64,000 nucleotides of DNA from Arabidopsis thaliana (lineage: Eukaryota; Streptophyta; Magnoliopsida; Brassicales; Brassicaceae), in assembly GCF_000001735.4 (NCBI RefSeq), contig NC_003074.8, positions 20,777,261 through 20,841,260 on the forward strand, in the 5' to 3' direction. The position numbers were made by a program, and so were the translations under genes. The notes beneath the pieces are model-generated. The model saw nothing but the letters and a program-made list of their open reading frames with translations. It was not told the DNA's origin and searched no databases. This document shows, in pieces, positions 36,330 to 48,900 of this stretch. The stretch's first letter is position 1. Each line of letters starts with the position of its first letter.

Positions 36330-37089
36330 TTGTTGTATGATTTCACCAAGTCTAAGCTATAATCTTACCAAAACCGTAAATGGTCTTTATTTTTGGTGAC
36401 TTCAAATAATTAGTGAGTTTTAACAAAAAGGTTGATCATAGTTTTCAAATGAATTGGGGCCTTCACCCATAGCATGCCATGTTGATCAAATAACTTTTTT
36501 TTTCTACCTCTCAATTTATACAATTTTACTAAAATTTTAATTTTGATATTTGTTTTTTGCACAATATAAAATCAAAGTATTTAGAATATTTGATACATGT
36601 GAATAAATAATCAATTGTCTTTCATGATCATCATATTGTGTCAAAAAAAGATCATCGTATAAAGAAGAAAAAAAGAGTAGTTGTAATTGTGAGATTTTGA
36701 TTGGTATATGAGAAAATGATAAATTGACTCAAAACTTTGTAAGTATGGACACTCACTCAGTTTGTAGTTTTCTTGGATAGAGAATGTTTTGGTACCACTT
36801 TGTTGATAAAACATACTACTTTCATGCAGGGGTAATAGAAAATATCAGTGACCATTACATTACACCTCAAAACAACTGCTGATTTGAAATGTTCTAAAGG
36901 AAAGTGATATTACGAAGTGGACAAAACCATAATACTGAAAACACAAAGAAAGTTAACCCCAAGGAGCGTAATAGCTTGTTTTCTCTCACAACAGAATCGA
37001 TATTGATCAAATCTACCTTAAAAGTTACATCTCATACTCAAAATAACTCAAAAGTTAACCAAACTGCGAGATTACAGCTAAAACTCAGA
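36330..37089. other. Intergenic region between tRNA-Lys and FER3
   Basis: 760 bp, AT-rich, including the FER3 3' UTR at its right end. An open frame at 36904-37137 overlaps the FER3 end in antisense and has no domain. No gene is called. Confidence 0.6.
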
Positions 37090-38724
37090 TTAAGCAGCAG
37101 CACCAAGAAGCTCCTGATCGAAATGCCATGTTCCTGATTACAAATAAACAAAGTGTAAGACACGAAGTGGACGAATTGAGGTGTGTTTTATTAGTTTTAA
37201 ATTGAATAAACAAATGGTTACCATGTCCTTTGCCAAGTCTCCTAAGTTGAGAAACATATTCTGAGATTTTCTTAATGGCTTCCACCTGCAAAGTGATGTT
37301 AATTAAACTTCATTAGATTCCATTTTTGACAGATCAAGAACCCCATATCTTTGCCACTAACATAGAACGTGTAGGTCTTTTGTTTTACCTGTTCGTTCAG
37401 AAACACACTCTCAATAAAATCTGCCAACTGGACATCATCGTTCTTGGAAGCCACCTGTTGACCACATTATTCAAATACCAAGTTGTATTAAGAAACTAGA
37501 TTATGACTTGAATACCATAAACAAGAACTGGATCCTAATGAGAGAGATGGTCTTACACTGTGCAGGTTTAGGAGCTTTTCATTGACTAGTTTCTCCAATG
37601 AAAGAGCCAACTCCATAGCTGCAAAAACAACAATCAACATGAAATTAAGCTTTCCAATCTTAAAACTCAACACAATCACTATATTAGATCCTACTGAGAC
37701 CCAACAATCCTCCTCTTCACTAATAACATCACATGTATGTCAACTCTGAAGTCTTAAGAAACTACAGATACTTTGTACTGGAATTCTTTATCTAAAATCT
37801 CAGAAATGGAAATGAAGCTTACCATAGAGAGCATCTCCTTTCTCAGGATGATCAAACTCAGACTGAGGCAACACCATGGGCTGTAACTTGACCCTCCCAC
37901 CACGTTTGTTCTGTAGATCAAGAAAACCAAAAATGTAAGATGTTACAAACTTAGCTCAAATGATCATAAGGCTTATGAATGATAACAAAATGAAATCATT
38001 AGTCAAAGACCTGATACTCCATCAACAGCTCAGCGTGCTCTCGTTCTTCCACACTCGATTCCTTGAAAAACCTGATTCAGCAAAAAACACCAAACAACAG
38101 ATAATTCATCATCACACAGAACGAATATCAGCACAGAGATTTCAATACCAGAGAAAAACTCACTTGGCGAGACCCTTGAGGGCAACGTTGTCACGATCGA
38201 AATATGCATACAAAGCGTGATACACATACGACACGTTATACTCAACACTGCATCAAACGAAAATCCAGATTCATGAGAGACTCAAAATAAAAGCCAATCT
38301 CATCTATATAGGATTCAAGCAAAAATTGACTCAATCAACAGATTTACAATAACAATTTTCAAATCCATGATAACAATCACTAAAATGTTTCAATCCAAGA
38401 CGGAAAAACGTACTTGATCTGCTCATTGACGGCGGCTTCGCACTCAGGGGAGTACAAATGACGAGCAAGAGAAAGCTGTTGACCAGATGGAACTAGATCC
38501 ATCTCTTTCTTAACCTCTTCGAAAGGCTCGAACACAACGCCGCTCAACGTGCTTGTGGTAGTGGTTGAACTCTTGGAAGCACGAAGAGGGAAAGAGAGAT
38601 TGCCGGATTTTCCAGAAGAAACCGGAGACGAAATGGAGGAGGAGGAGGAGAAGAGAGGAGAGATGTCTTTCTTCTCTCCATGAATGTTCAATAGAGAGAA
38701 AGTAGAAGCAGCTTTGAGAAGCAT
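37090..38724 (-). CDS. FER3: Chloroplast ferritin 3
   Basis: Eight exons: 38724-38414, 38247-38164, 38071-38011, 37910-37823, 37618-37557, 37454-37389, 37285-37222, 37133-37090, exactly 780 nt and 259 residues. A Ser-rich plastid transit peptide (about 50 residues) and the plant extension peptide ([17 protein letters not shown]) come before the four-helix ferritin core. Ferroxidase ligands lie in NVEYN and [15 protein letters not shown], and in [10 protein letters not shown]. The C-terminus is [13 protein letters not shown]. Twenty-four subunits form a shell that oxidises and stores iron in the plastid and limits oxidative damage. An ACACGTGG motif lies about 120 bp upstream. The paralogue FER4 is on chromosome 2. 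Confidence 0.97.
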
Positions 38725-39813
38725 TTTGTTTTCCTGTGTGCGACGAAATTGGAGGAGAAAGGGTTTTGTGGTGAGGCGATTGGTGGTGGCGGAGGAGGGA
38801 ATATAAAGTGAGGTGATATGGGATGATGAGGCTGTGGATTGTTGACACGTGGATGGATACGATTGAGAGGTGGGTTTGGGCGCGTGTCAGGCGTGTGGTG
38901 CATTGCTTTGCTGGCAGATATTTTTTTTCCGTTGGTATTTGTGTAATTTTGGCCTCTCTTTTTTTGGATTTTTCTTATTTTCCTTTTCGGCTTTTTTTTT
39001 TTCTGTCAAGAGAAAATACATTTTTCTTAGTGAGAAAAAGGAATAAACTCAATAAAATATGTATAGGTTTGAAAATAGTAATTCTTATAGTGTTTAGAAA
39101 TTTTTTAGACTGTTCAAAATTTCTCTAAATTGTACAATTATTAATACTTGTATTTATTATGAGTGATACTAATTTTTTTTAATATAAATTTTATTGGATT
39201 TAAATAATCTCGAACCTTAACAATTTGATTAGTCATGAAAAATTATAAATTCTCAAATTTCTCTCCTGAGATTAAAAGAATTCCATCTTTGAAATCCATT
39301 TCATTTCATCTTCTAAAAATGAAATCTTGGCACTTGTTGGCTGTTGCTTTAACTTTGATTATATACTGGTTTACATTTTTCTGGCTAGTGCGTATCTTTG
39401 TACTCTTATGTGTTTATGTTTTGGCAAATGTGTGAGCATTTTCATTCTTTACATAGGTACCTAAACTTTCATTCTTGTTGGACTTTGGTTAGTTGTTTGA
39501 ATCTTCTCAATGTCCTCTCCTTTTCAGTATATGGTGTAAATGGTGCTTTAAAACTTACCTAAATTTTTACTGTAGATGGTGAAACTCATTTCTAGTAGTA
39601 CCTTCTTCAAAACCCAAATTTTTCACTGTGCTCAAAAGACAGAGACTACTTGATGAAAGAGACACTATTTACAAACATAAACTGATGAAGAAATGGTTCA
39701 AAACACTGAAACAAACAAAGAACAAAAAAACAACTTGGAAGAATTAAAGAATTGCAAAAGAAATCAACTACTACTCTGCAACATTTCCACACTACAAAAA
39801 TTCTCCACTCTTT
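38725..39813. promoter_or_regulatory. FER3 promoter and MRLK 3' flank
   Basis: About 1.1 kb. Near FER3 there is a TTTATATT-type TATA box (about 38800-38807, minus strand), an ACACGTGG G-box/ABRE at 38845-38852, and a GC-rich CACACGCCTGACACGCGCCC block at about 38880-38902 that is loosely like the iron-dependent regulatory sequence of FER1 (weak). The rest, 38,930-39,813, is AT-rich; its right end should be the MRLK 3' UTR. Confidence 0.45.
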
Positions 39814-42257
39814 CTATTGACTTGTGGAAGCAGAAGCTTCAGGGACATCAATCAACGGTTCTGATGTTGTTGCTGTTGTCTCTTCCGGTCTAATCTCTCC
39901 AAGTTGTGTCATCACTTGTTGAGCTTCAGGTCTTGTTGATGGTGTAGCATCAACACAATGTAAAGCCAGTTTCAGTGTATTCAAAATCTCATCACCCATT
40001 GTGTTCACATCATTCAACAGCTCCAAATCAAAAACCTCATTAGTCCACTCTTCTTTAACCGCAGTAGCAACCCATTGAGGCAAATCCACACCGTTTAAGG
40101 CCTCACTCGGAGATTTCCCAGTCAACAGTTCCAATATGATCACACCGAGGCTGTACACATCGGTTTTCGTGTTGGCTTTCTTCAGCTTAGAGAGCTCAGG
40201 TGCTCTGTAACCTAACGCACCAGCTGTTGCAATCACGCTGGATCCTGCTGCTGCTGTCATTAGCCTTGAGAGACCGTAATCTGAGATCTTCGCGGTTATG
40301 TTCTCATCCAAAAGCACATTGCTTGATGTTAAGTTTCCGTGGATGATATTTGCGTGTGTGTGAAGGTAGAACAAGCCTCGAGCCATTCCCTTTATTAAGC
40401 TCATCCTTGTAGGCCAATTGATATGTACATCTGGTCCTCTTGCTGCAATTTCAAATATGAAAACAGAGTTACAAAATGGTACTTGTAAAGCAAAATTGTC
40501 TTTAACTTTAAGACTTTAGTATCAAACTTACCATGGAGAAACGTGGCAAGGCTTCCTCTAGACATGTAATCGAAGACGACAAGCTTCTCTCCTTTAGGGC
40601 CTAAGTAATAAGCTCTGAGTGCAAGGAGATTCGGATGCCGGATTCTTCCCAAGACGTTAATCTCATTCTCAAACTCTTTTTGACTTTTGGTGATCTTTCT
40701 CTCAATCTCTTCACTGCTACTTGACTTCCATCTTCAAGTGTAGCTTTGTACACAGTCCCATAAGTGCTTTTCCCCATTATCTCTGCTGTTGCACACAAAA
40801 GATCATCTGCAGTAAACGCCATTGGTCCATCAAAATGAACCAGCTTCCCTCCAGTTTCACCTCCAGCTTCAGCTTCCCCTCCTTTCTCAGTCTTTGCGGC
40901 TACAGCTCCAGGTCCAGCCTCTCCGCCCTTGGCTTTGGTTTCATTGGCTTTCTTCCTCAGCAAGCAACATAGAACACAAACAAGGATAAGCATAACTATG
41001 AGGAGTGCTCCAGACGCAATGAGGATGATGTCTTTGGTACTCAGATTCCTGTGGGATGGTTTCCTTTCTTTTTCAGGAGACGGTGAAGGAAGAGTAGGAC
41101 ATGGTGTCGAAACGCTGTATCCGCAAAGCAGTGAGTTCCCGACAAAAGAAGAGGAATTGAACTTTTGGGACAAGAGAGTAGGAACAGGACCAGATAAGTT
41201 GTTATAAGAGACATTGAAGAAGTTCAGGCTTTCCAGGTCAGAAATCGAAATAGGAATCTCTCCGGTGAGTTTGTTTTGAGACAAATCCAAATGTATAAGA
41301 GAAGAAATGTTCCCTAGGGTTTCAGGGATATGGCCACTAACACTGTTACCACTAATATCCATTTTTCTAAGCTTAGTGAGTTTGCTTAGCTCAGAGGGTA
41401 GGGTTCCACGGATCCTATTATGACTAAAGGAAAAAATCTTGCAGCTGAGTTAAGTTGCAGAGTGAAAATGGGAACGGACCAGAGAGAGAGTTGTGATCAA
41501 GAGATAAGACACGGAGATTAAGAGACTTACTACCCCAAGTATCTAAGATTGGACCAGAGAGGTTGTTATGGTCAAGAGCAAGAAACTGAAGGGAAGAAGA
41601 CCGAGAGAGACTCACTGGGATTTGACCAGACAGTGAATTAAAGCTGAGATTAAGCCTAAGAAGCTTAGAAGAGTCAGCAAGATTCGGTGGAATAATCTCA
41701 GAGAGCAAGTTATTGCTGAGATCAAGCGTTTGAAGGAAATGTGATACACCGAGAGAAGCAGGGATTGAGCCAGTGAGACGGTTGTTGAAAAGCTGAACTC
41801 CTCTAAGATTAGGAATGAGTCCCAATGACATTGGAATCGAACCTCCAAGGTTGTTGTCATGAAGACTAAGCTTACGAAGAGCTTGAAGCTGTCCGATTTT
41901 CTCAGAGATTCTACCTCCAAGACTCTTCCATGGAAGTTGAATGACGATGACTTGACCTTGAGCACATTTTATTCCAGCCCAGCCTCCAGAGCAAGCACTG
42001 AATCCAGAACCGTTCCAGCTTCTCAAGAAGCCTCTTGGATCAATCAGTTCTTGTTTAACTGCTTGAAGACCTTGGTAATCAGCTTGTGTTATCACTACAC
42101 CATCCCAGGCTTGGCTTGAGCAGGGAGGGACGAAGAAGAGGAGGCATATGATTAGATGAAGGAGAAATCGGCTTCGAAGTGAAGCCTTAGGTTGATCAAT
42201 GTCGGTGTTGATCATACTCAGAGAAGTAATAGCTTGGTTTTGGGTGATAAACTCCAT
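39814..42257 (-). pseudogene. IMK3: LRR receptor-like kinase MRLK/IMK3, frame broken by two single-base indels
   Basis: Two exons, 42257-40532 and 40442-39814, total 2355 nt (785 codons), but the frame is not continuous. Order: signal peptide ending near PCSSQA, N-terminal LRR cap, about 8-9 LRRs, one TM helix (IILIASGALLIVML), kinase domain. In the T-run at 41431-41436 one base too many turns QDFSFSHNR into QDFFL and a stop after 277 residues. Near 40696-40698 one base too few turns [13 protein letters not shown] into out-of-frame text and restores the first frame. About 245 codons are out of frame, yet still read as perfect LRR/TM/kinase sequence in the shifted frame. The kinase has HGN for HRD and DYG for DFG, as in IMK-type kinases. 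MRLK has been reported to bind the MADS protein AGL24. The breaks may be sequence errors or a natural lesion. Confidence 0.85.
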
Positions 42258-44967
42258 TAGAAGATGAAGAAGAAGAAGAAGAGAGAAGAAAGAAGATAAT
42301 TGGAGTTCTTTATGGGTGAATAGTAGTTGTGATGAGGATGGAACAGGGAAAGATTTTGGATTTGAAAGAGTTTTGTAAAGAGAGAGATGGGTTTCGTTGG
42401 AAAAGAACAACAGAGCACGTGACCATCTTAGAGAGAGAGAGAGAATCTTGGTCTGTGTTCTTTTATCTTGTAGTGAGAGAGAAGTGAGAGAAAGAGAGAG
42501 AAGGGAGACAAAGATCAGGTGATGGTAATAAGAGGTTGGGGGGTGGGAACAGTGGATCTCTCTGTTCTGGCCTAATATTAGTAAATGGGCTCCAACGGCT
42601 AGTTTCATTTATTCATATTAGTTACTTGTGTTTAATAGTGTTTTGAAAACACTTTGTTTTGTTCGATGGGTTGCTCTTGCTCATGTCATTTTGTTTAACA
42701 GTGTTTAGTAAAATACTAGTATATGGATTTCATTGGGAATTTGGAATTACTAATACATAAAGGTAGATTTTGTTAACTAAGTATCAAAAAACGATAAAAA
42801 ATCATTAATCACAATACAAACATGTTGGTTCTGACAAAGATGAAAAATTTACTAGTATTACAAAAACAAAAATTTTGATTTGTCAAGAGTACTATCATGC
42901 TTCGAATTTGAACCAGTAATATATTACTTACATTCAAATTTACCAGTTGTTTTCTTGGAATCTTTTTTTTATAGCTCTTAGTTGTTTGTATGTGAGGTCA
43001 ACATTATTTAATTTTATTCCAAATCTAAGGAAAGAGATCAAAGTATTGTTCTTCCGAATAAAGTAACAAATAAAGCAGACAACATAATTTTATTTTATTC
43101 TTGCAGACCAGCTTCGTTTAATGCGTCGGAGCTGCCTAATGGACACGACACACGAACAACAAACCGCTCCGCTCCTTCACTTCTCCTCCTAACGGCTATA
43201 TTTGTGGGACCTACAAGCCATTGGATCACTAGATCTTGTAAAGAAGCCCAAAGGAAATGAACAAGCCATTTTATTTATGGTTACTGACTAAAATGCCCTC
43301 GCAAATGGAAAGTAAATAAAGTAGTACAGTTTCAGAAGAAGCAGACACACAACTTTGAAACTTGAAAGTGAAACTTTTCCTGGCTTACAATTAAACAAAG
43401 AAAAGAAGGGAAGGGTTGTGCCGTACGAGGTTATTATGTTGACGCTGATCTATCTTTGCCCTTTTTAACATAAGGCTGGTACACGTGTTTAAAGTGTTTG
43501 GATACTAGATGTGGAGGTTTTGAACTTCAATTTTTTTAAAAATTCTTGCATATACATTTTTCACTTCAAACACATTTTCTGAACATATACCAAACCTGAC
43601 CATTTCTCTTATGAACAAGTCATCTCTATAATGAAGTCTATAATGACATATCACTCCTGTGGTTGCAAGAACAAAATTCTGGAGACACTCTTACCTTGAA
43701 CTCAAATGGTATGTCATGTATTGTAAATACTATATCACAAGATTAGTAATTCTCAAGCCATAAGGTTTGGAGGAATCGAAACAAGATGGTTTCCGAAGGC
43801 GAATTTTATCATGCTGATGAAGCTGTTGCTAAAGCAATTAGATATTAGCCCCGGGAAAAATAAAGTCCAAACAATCTCTCAAAGTTAAACTGTACTCAAA
43901 CCATCAACCTCGAACCCCAAAGCAAAGCCTAATTTTGTGAACAATAAACCAACTAACAATGCCCTACTTTTATAATCGGATCATCCTCATGTCCACCAAA
44001 TCTGTTAATAAGTTTTATATTTCACAAAGTGGGAACTATGAGCAAATTAGCAGATTGATACTAGTTAGGAAAGGCAAGACAGTCATATATATGACTATAT
44101 TCCATCCATAAAAGCATGAAAGTTACTTACTTCAAATCACAAACCAATGAGAAAATATAGGAGATAACCACAGTTGAGACTTATTAACACTAAATTAGAT
44201 TAATATATACTAACTCGCCACTAGACCATCAATGCAACAGCTATGAACACTAACCTAATAAACGAAAAAGATTCCATGTGCGTTAACATTGAAAGTAACG
44301 TAAATCTCAAATACGAAGATGACAAAACAAGGGTTAAGAGAGTTCACCAGTTATACCCCAAATCGATCTTCTCTAAGTGATTGGCTACTATCCTTTACAA
44401 GCCACAAATAAATGGATCATGAAAACAAAGAACATGCACCAAGAAGTACATATAAACATTTAACAGAAATCACCTACCAATACCATACATCATTTTGAAA
44501 CTACTCAATTTTCTAGCTAAGTGCTTCCAGATGAAACTATTATGTCACTGAATCTCCATTAAACTACTAAAGAACACTAAACGTAACTAGAACTTACCAT
44601 GATCAGCCCAATTGCAGTAATATCCTTATTCATTTTGGTGAAGAATGCTCTGAAAGTCAATGCTACTGATAAAGGAAAAAAGAGAACAAACTGATTTGAA
44701 GGTAGATGAAATTTTAAAAGTGAATCCCACAATAGGAGAAACGATAGAGAAAGATCAACTTTGAGTTTTCTACATCTGAACATAAAAGTGTCGAGCCACC
44801 AAAGAGATAAAACAACAAGAAGAAGCAGATACTGCAACCAAAAATTCGTAGTTCTAAATCTGTAGAGCTTCGTTACGAATCTACATTCCATTTCAACAAC
44901 AACAAATCACTAAAATCAGTACGGAGTTACCAACCACAATTGACGAGATCTGAATCAAATCCAGCTC
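42258..44967. other. MRLK promoter and PRA1.B1 3' flank
   Basis: About 2.7 kb without a supported gene. Just above 42257 there is a CT/GA-rich 5' UTR region (42,280-42,530, read on the minus strand as CT-rich). A less AT-rich patch lies at 43,090-43,330. The right end holds the PRA1.B1 3' UTR. An open frame at 44577-44891 has no recognisable domain. Confidence 0.55.
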
Positions 44968-45597
44968 TTAGACTCTCCCTGAGACAGCTGCAGCAGCTGA
45001 GGTAGCAGAACCTCCAAGGAATGAGAGTAATCCAGCATTCGCAGGCTCTTGCTCGTCCAAGAAGAGATCATCCGGAACCACAAACGCACCGTGTACGCAA
45101 ACGATTGCAACACCAATCATAAGCGCGGAGGTTAAGAGAGATCCAACGCTCGTCATAAACACGACGACGATCGTAGACAGCACAAGAGCAAGCAGAGTCT
45201 CTCGATCAGAGAAAGTGCGACCGAAGACGACCAGTGGCTGATCTGAGGGACGGAAGAGGTAGAGAAACATCCAACCGCCTAGGAGTCCGATGAGGACAAG
45301 GAGGGAGAGAGGATGAGAGAAAAGCGAAAAGGCGAGTACGAGGGAGACGATGGCGACGTAGTTAACCTTGAAGTAAGCGAGATTCTTCCTTATCCGGGAC
45401 AAGGCATCGGTGAGAGATTCAGGTCTCGCCATGGAACTACGATCGATGAGCTCCGTCCATGGACGACGCTGTGACAAGCCATCACGGATCGAGGTGGAGA
45501 GACGTGAGAAGAAAGTACGAAAAGCAGGTGTGTTGATTGGAGGCTGAGATTGAACAGCTTGCTGATTGGTGACAGGTAGCGTCGGTGGAGTTGCCAT
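44968..45597 (-). CDS. PRA1.B1: PRA1-family prenylated Rab acceptor, B clade
   Basis: Intronless, 209 residues. The N-terminal cytosolic part (MATPPTLPVTNQQ, Pro/Gln-rich, then TRDGL-type and RRPW motifs) comes before the conserved NLAYFKVNYVAIV segment and four hydrophobic stretches in two hairpins (about 78-112 and 136-175). The C-terminus is acidic (DDLFLDEQE), then Ala/Ser-rich. The family acts at ER, Golgi and endosomes and helps recruit prenylated Rab GTPases to membranes. It is divergent from TRM5, sharing a 385-bp promoter. Confidence 0.94.
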   Translation of the reverse strand: MATPPTLPVTNQQAVQSQPPINTPAFRTFFSRLSTSIRDGLSQRRPWTELIDRSSMARPESLTDALSRIRKNLAYFKVNYVAIVSLVLAFSLFSHPLSLLVLIGLLGGWMFLYLFRPSDQPLVVFGRTFSDRETLLALVLSTIVVVFMTSVGSLLTSALMIGVAIVCVHGAFVVPDDLFLDEQEPANAGLLSFLGGSATSAAAAVSGRV

Positions 45598-45982
45598 TGC
45601 GGCGGCGCGTGAGGTTAGATGCGGCTGATTTGGCTGAGAAGTTTCGATCCGTTAGTCTGAAACGAAAAAAATTCAAGAGCTGAAGTTGCTGAATCAGAGC
45701 TCCGTGTAGATTAGATATTCTAGGGCCTGAGCCTGACCATAAAGGTTAAACCGGCCCAAAACCTCAAGTCGCTGGTTCGATTCCTCCTCGTGCTTTTAAA
45801 CAATGTTTTATTTTTGTTTTTGGATTTTTTTTTTTTTTAATCAAACCCTAAAATACCGAGAGAGCACGACTAACGTCTTCACTGACGCCACGGTCTGGGT
45901 GGTTCATTCTTCTTCTTCCGCCGATTTCTTCACATTTTCTCTTTCTGGTATTCAAACATTGTAAAACGACACCGTTAGCACC
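45598..45982. promoter_or_regulatory. Bidirectional promoter, PRA1.B1 (-) and TRM5 (+)
   Basis: 385 bp between two divergent start codons. It contains GGCCCA near 45753-45758, a telo-box AAACCCTAA at 45843-45851, and a long T-run at 45829-45838. A GGTTCGATTCC string near 45773-45783 resembles a tRNA B-box but has no tRNA around it. Confidence 0.6.
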
Positions 45983-48900
45983 ATGTTTGATGAAAGCAAG
46001 TTCGATGTCAATCTCAAGCTCTGGGCTCTTAGAATTCCCCGTGAACTCTGTAAAAGCGCATCTCGCATTCTCAATGGGTACGTTTCTTCAATAACTCAAC
46101 TTACTGTGCAAAGGATCATCTGTTAGTAATTGCATTTATAGATAAGTAGTTAGGAACTTTGTGAAATCAAGTTCGGAGCTTATGAGAATTGAATTGTGTT
46201 TTAATGTGGTTTGGTTTGTGTACTTATTGATGAAAAGGAAATTTCTTGGTTTGATTACTTGTAGATACATGCTTAACATGCCGCGAATTAAGCCCATCAC
46301 TGAAGATCCTACCTGTGAAAAGACTCGTTTGGTGATATTGTCCGAAAGTGTTAAAAATGCTGGTAAGAGTTTATTCTTTATCTGGGAATGTGTCTAGGAA
46401 GTAGTGGGATTATTCGTATTAACCAAGTTTTTCTTTGTTATAAGACAGATTTGTCGGAGATACCCGAGGAAAAACTAAACCAGCTTAAGAAACTTAGTGA
46501 ACTTGAGGTTGTTCCTCATTCGGTTACTCTTGGGTATTCCTATTGGAGTGCAGGTAAGACAACAATTAGGAAGATCTTTTCCATTGCGTTTGTATTTTTC
46601 GAATTACCAGGACGTTTAGAAGAGCTAGTGTTTCTGCATGCTATCCTTTATGGTCTGTTTGATACAATCTTCTCCTGAGATCTTTCATCTAATGCTTGTT
46701 TAGAGTCTTTATAAATTTGTATGAGAAAAGTTGGTCCCATTTCCTTGTAACTCTTGTTCCTTCGTCTCCGTCGTCAATTGGTTTGTGGTACCCTGGCATT
46801 TGATAGCCCCATTATACTGGTTAATACCTTAAGCGAGGGAATCCAACTCATAGGTTATTCGTAAATTGTCTTTTAAGTGTTTTTGTTTTGTTCTATTTAC
46901 CTTGATAATTGTTTATATAGGTCCTTATTCTGTTTATGTGATATAAATCCTTCTGATACTGTTCTTTCCTCGCAGACCACCTTTTGAAGCAGATTCTACC
47001 AGATGGATTGGATATACCTTCCTCTTTTGAAACTATAGTTAAGTATTTAATTTCTGTTTGCTTCGTGGATTCAACAGCCTAGCATATAGAAACTCTGTTT
47101 GCATGAGCTTGCAGCTTTTTTGCATGTTTGTTTTTTCTTGTCTGCAAATTTGTTTAATAAGTTTTCAAGCATCATGAAGATTGCCTCTCTCATGAGAACC
47201 AACATCTCTTTGCTTATTATGTGCAGGTCATATTGCCCACTTAAATCTACATGATGAGCTCCTTCCATTCAAAGATGTTATAGCAAAGGTTATCTACGAC
47301 GTAAGTTTTTTAATGTTCCTTTCATGAAAGCATTTTTTTTATAATTGCATTTCGTGTCCTGACAACAAAGACATCTAACGTTCTAGCGGGTCTGTTATAT
47401 TTGTAGAAAAATTATCCAAGGATCAAGACAATTGTTAATAAAGTTGGGACTATCAGTAATGAGTTTCGAGTTCCAAAGTTTGAAGTGTTAGCTGGAGAAA
47501 ATGGGATGGAAACAGAAGTAAAGCAATATGGGGCTAGATTTAAGCTGGACTATGGCTTGGTTTATTGGAATTCAAGATTGGAACATGAGCACATGCGGCT
47601 TTCATCTTTGTTTAAACCTGGGGAAACCGTATGTGATATGTTTGCTGGTATTGGGCCTTTTGCTATTCCAGCTGCACAGAAAGGATGCTTTGTGTATGCA
47701 AATGATTTAAATCCAGACAGTGTTCGGTACTTGAAGATCAATGCAAAGTTCAATAAGGTTGATGATTTGATTTGTGTGCACAACATGGATGCTCGTAAAT
47801 TTTTCTCTCACTTGATGGCGGTGTCAACTTGCGAGGATAATTTGCAATCAGTGGCTGATAATGATAAAACAAAGGAAGCAGCCGTGAGTCGAGGAGGTAG
47901 TTCTTTTGGTTTAAACTATTTTTTTGCATTATAGTTGGCATATTTGGTTTTACGAGAGACAAAAAATAACTTTACCGGTGGGTTTCTGTTTACTTTGCTT
48001 AATCATAGGTGAGACTAATTCCAGTGGAGAGGAAATACGTGAATCCAATGCAAGCATAAATGAGCCTCTTGGTGCAAATAAGAAGCCATCTGGTACTACA
48101 AAGACGGGTAAGAAATGCCTCATAAAGATTTCTCCAAGACATTGTTTTAGTTAATATTGCCTAATGCCTGGGGATCCTCACCAGTATGTTAATTGAGTGC
48201 AGAAAATGGGGTAGGAAAAGACTGCAAGAGTATAGAAGGACACGCAAATAAGAGATTGAGACAAACGTTGCTTCCAATCGCAAAGCCGTGGGAACATATC
48301 GACCATGTTATTATGAACCTTCCAGCATCTGCCTTGCAGTTTCTTGGTATGCTATCAATGATTCTTTATTATTTTTGTTCAAAATTTGGGACTAGAGTCT
48401 TGCATATACTTGCAAGGCATTAGAGTTTCATCAACTATCAACTACATTCCGCATCAGCAAGTTAATTAGGACCAGGACCAATAGAAATAGGAGATGCATC
48501 ATGTATTAAGGCTTGTTTGAAGAGTTATGTGATTGGCTCTTCAATTTCAGTTAGAAGTAAGAAAGGAAGTCAGGATTTGTTTTTGTCACACTACTAATGC
48601 ATATAAGCTCTGTAATTGTTTTTGCAGATTCGTTCAGTAATGTTATTCAAAAGAAGTATTGGAAAGGACCTCTTCCATTAATTCATTGCTATTGTTTCAT
48701 CCGTGCAAGCGAAACCACAGAGTTTATAATTGCAGTAAGTATCAACCGCTCCCCTCCTGCTTGTCCCTTCTAGTTTTGTTGTCTTCACTATATCATATCT
48801 TTGTACCAAAGATCTGGTAGCGTTTTTCTGCGAGCCTTTAAATCTGATATACAGCTTCTGTTGATATTTTTAAGGAAGCTGAAACTGCTTTGAAGTTCCA

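Noticed and set aside
38880-38902. Iron-dependent regulatory sequence in the FER3 promoter
   Set aside because: Only a loose match to the FER1 element; not called as a separate feature.
44577-44891. Open frame of 104 codons downstream of PRA1.B1
   Set aside because: Lies in the likely 3' UTR region, no domain, low-complexity Leu-rich text typical of antisense shadow.
45765-45796. tRNA 3'-half-like string with GGTTCGATTCC before a T-run
   Set aside because: The T-stem pairs in only three of five positions and no acceptor, D or anticodon arm lies upstream. Probably chance.
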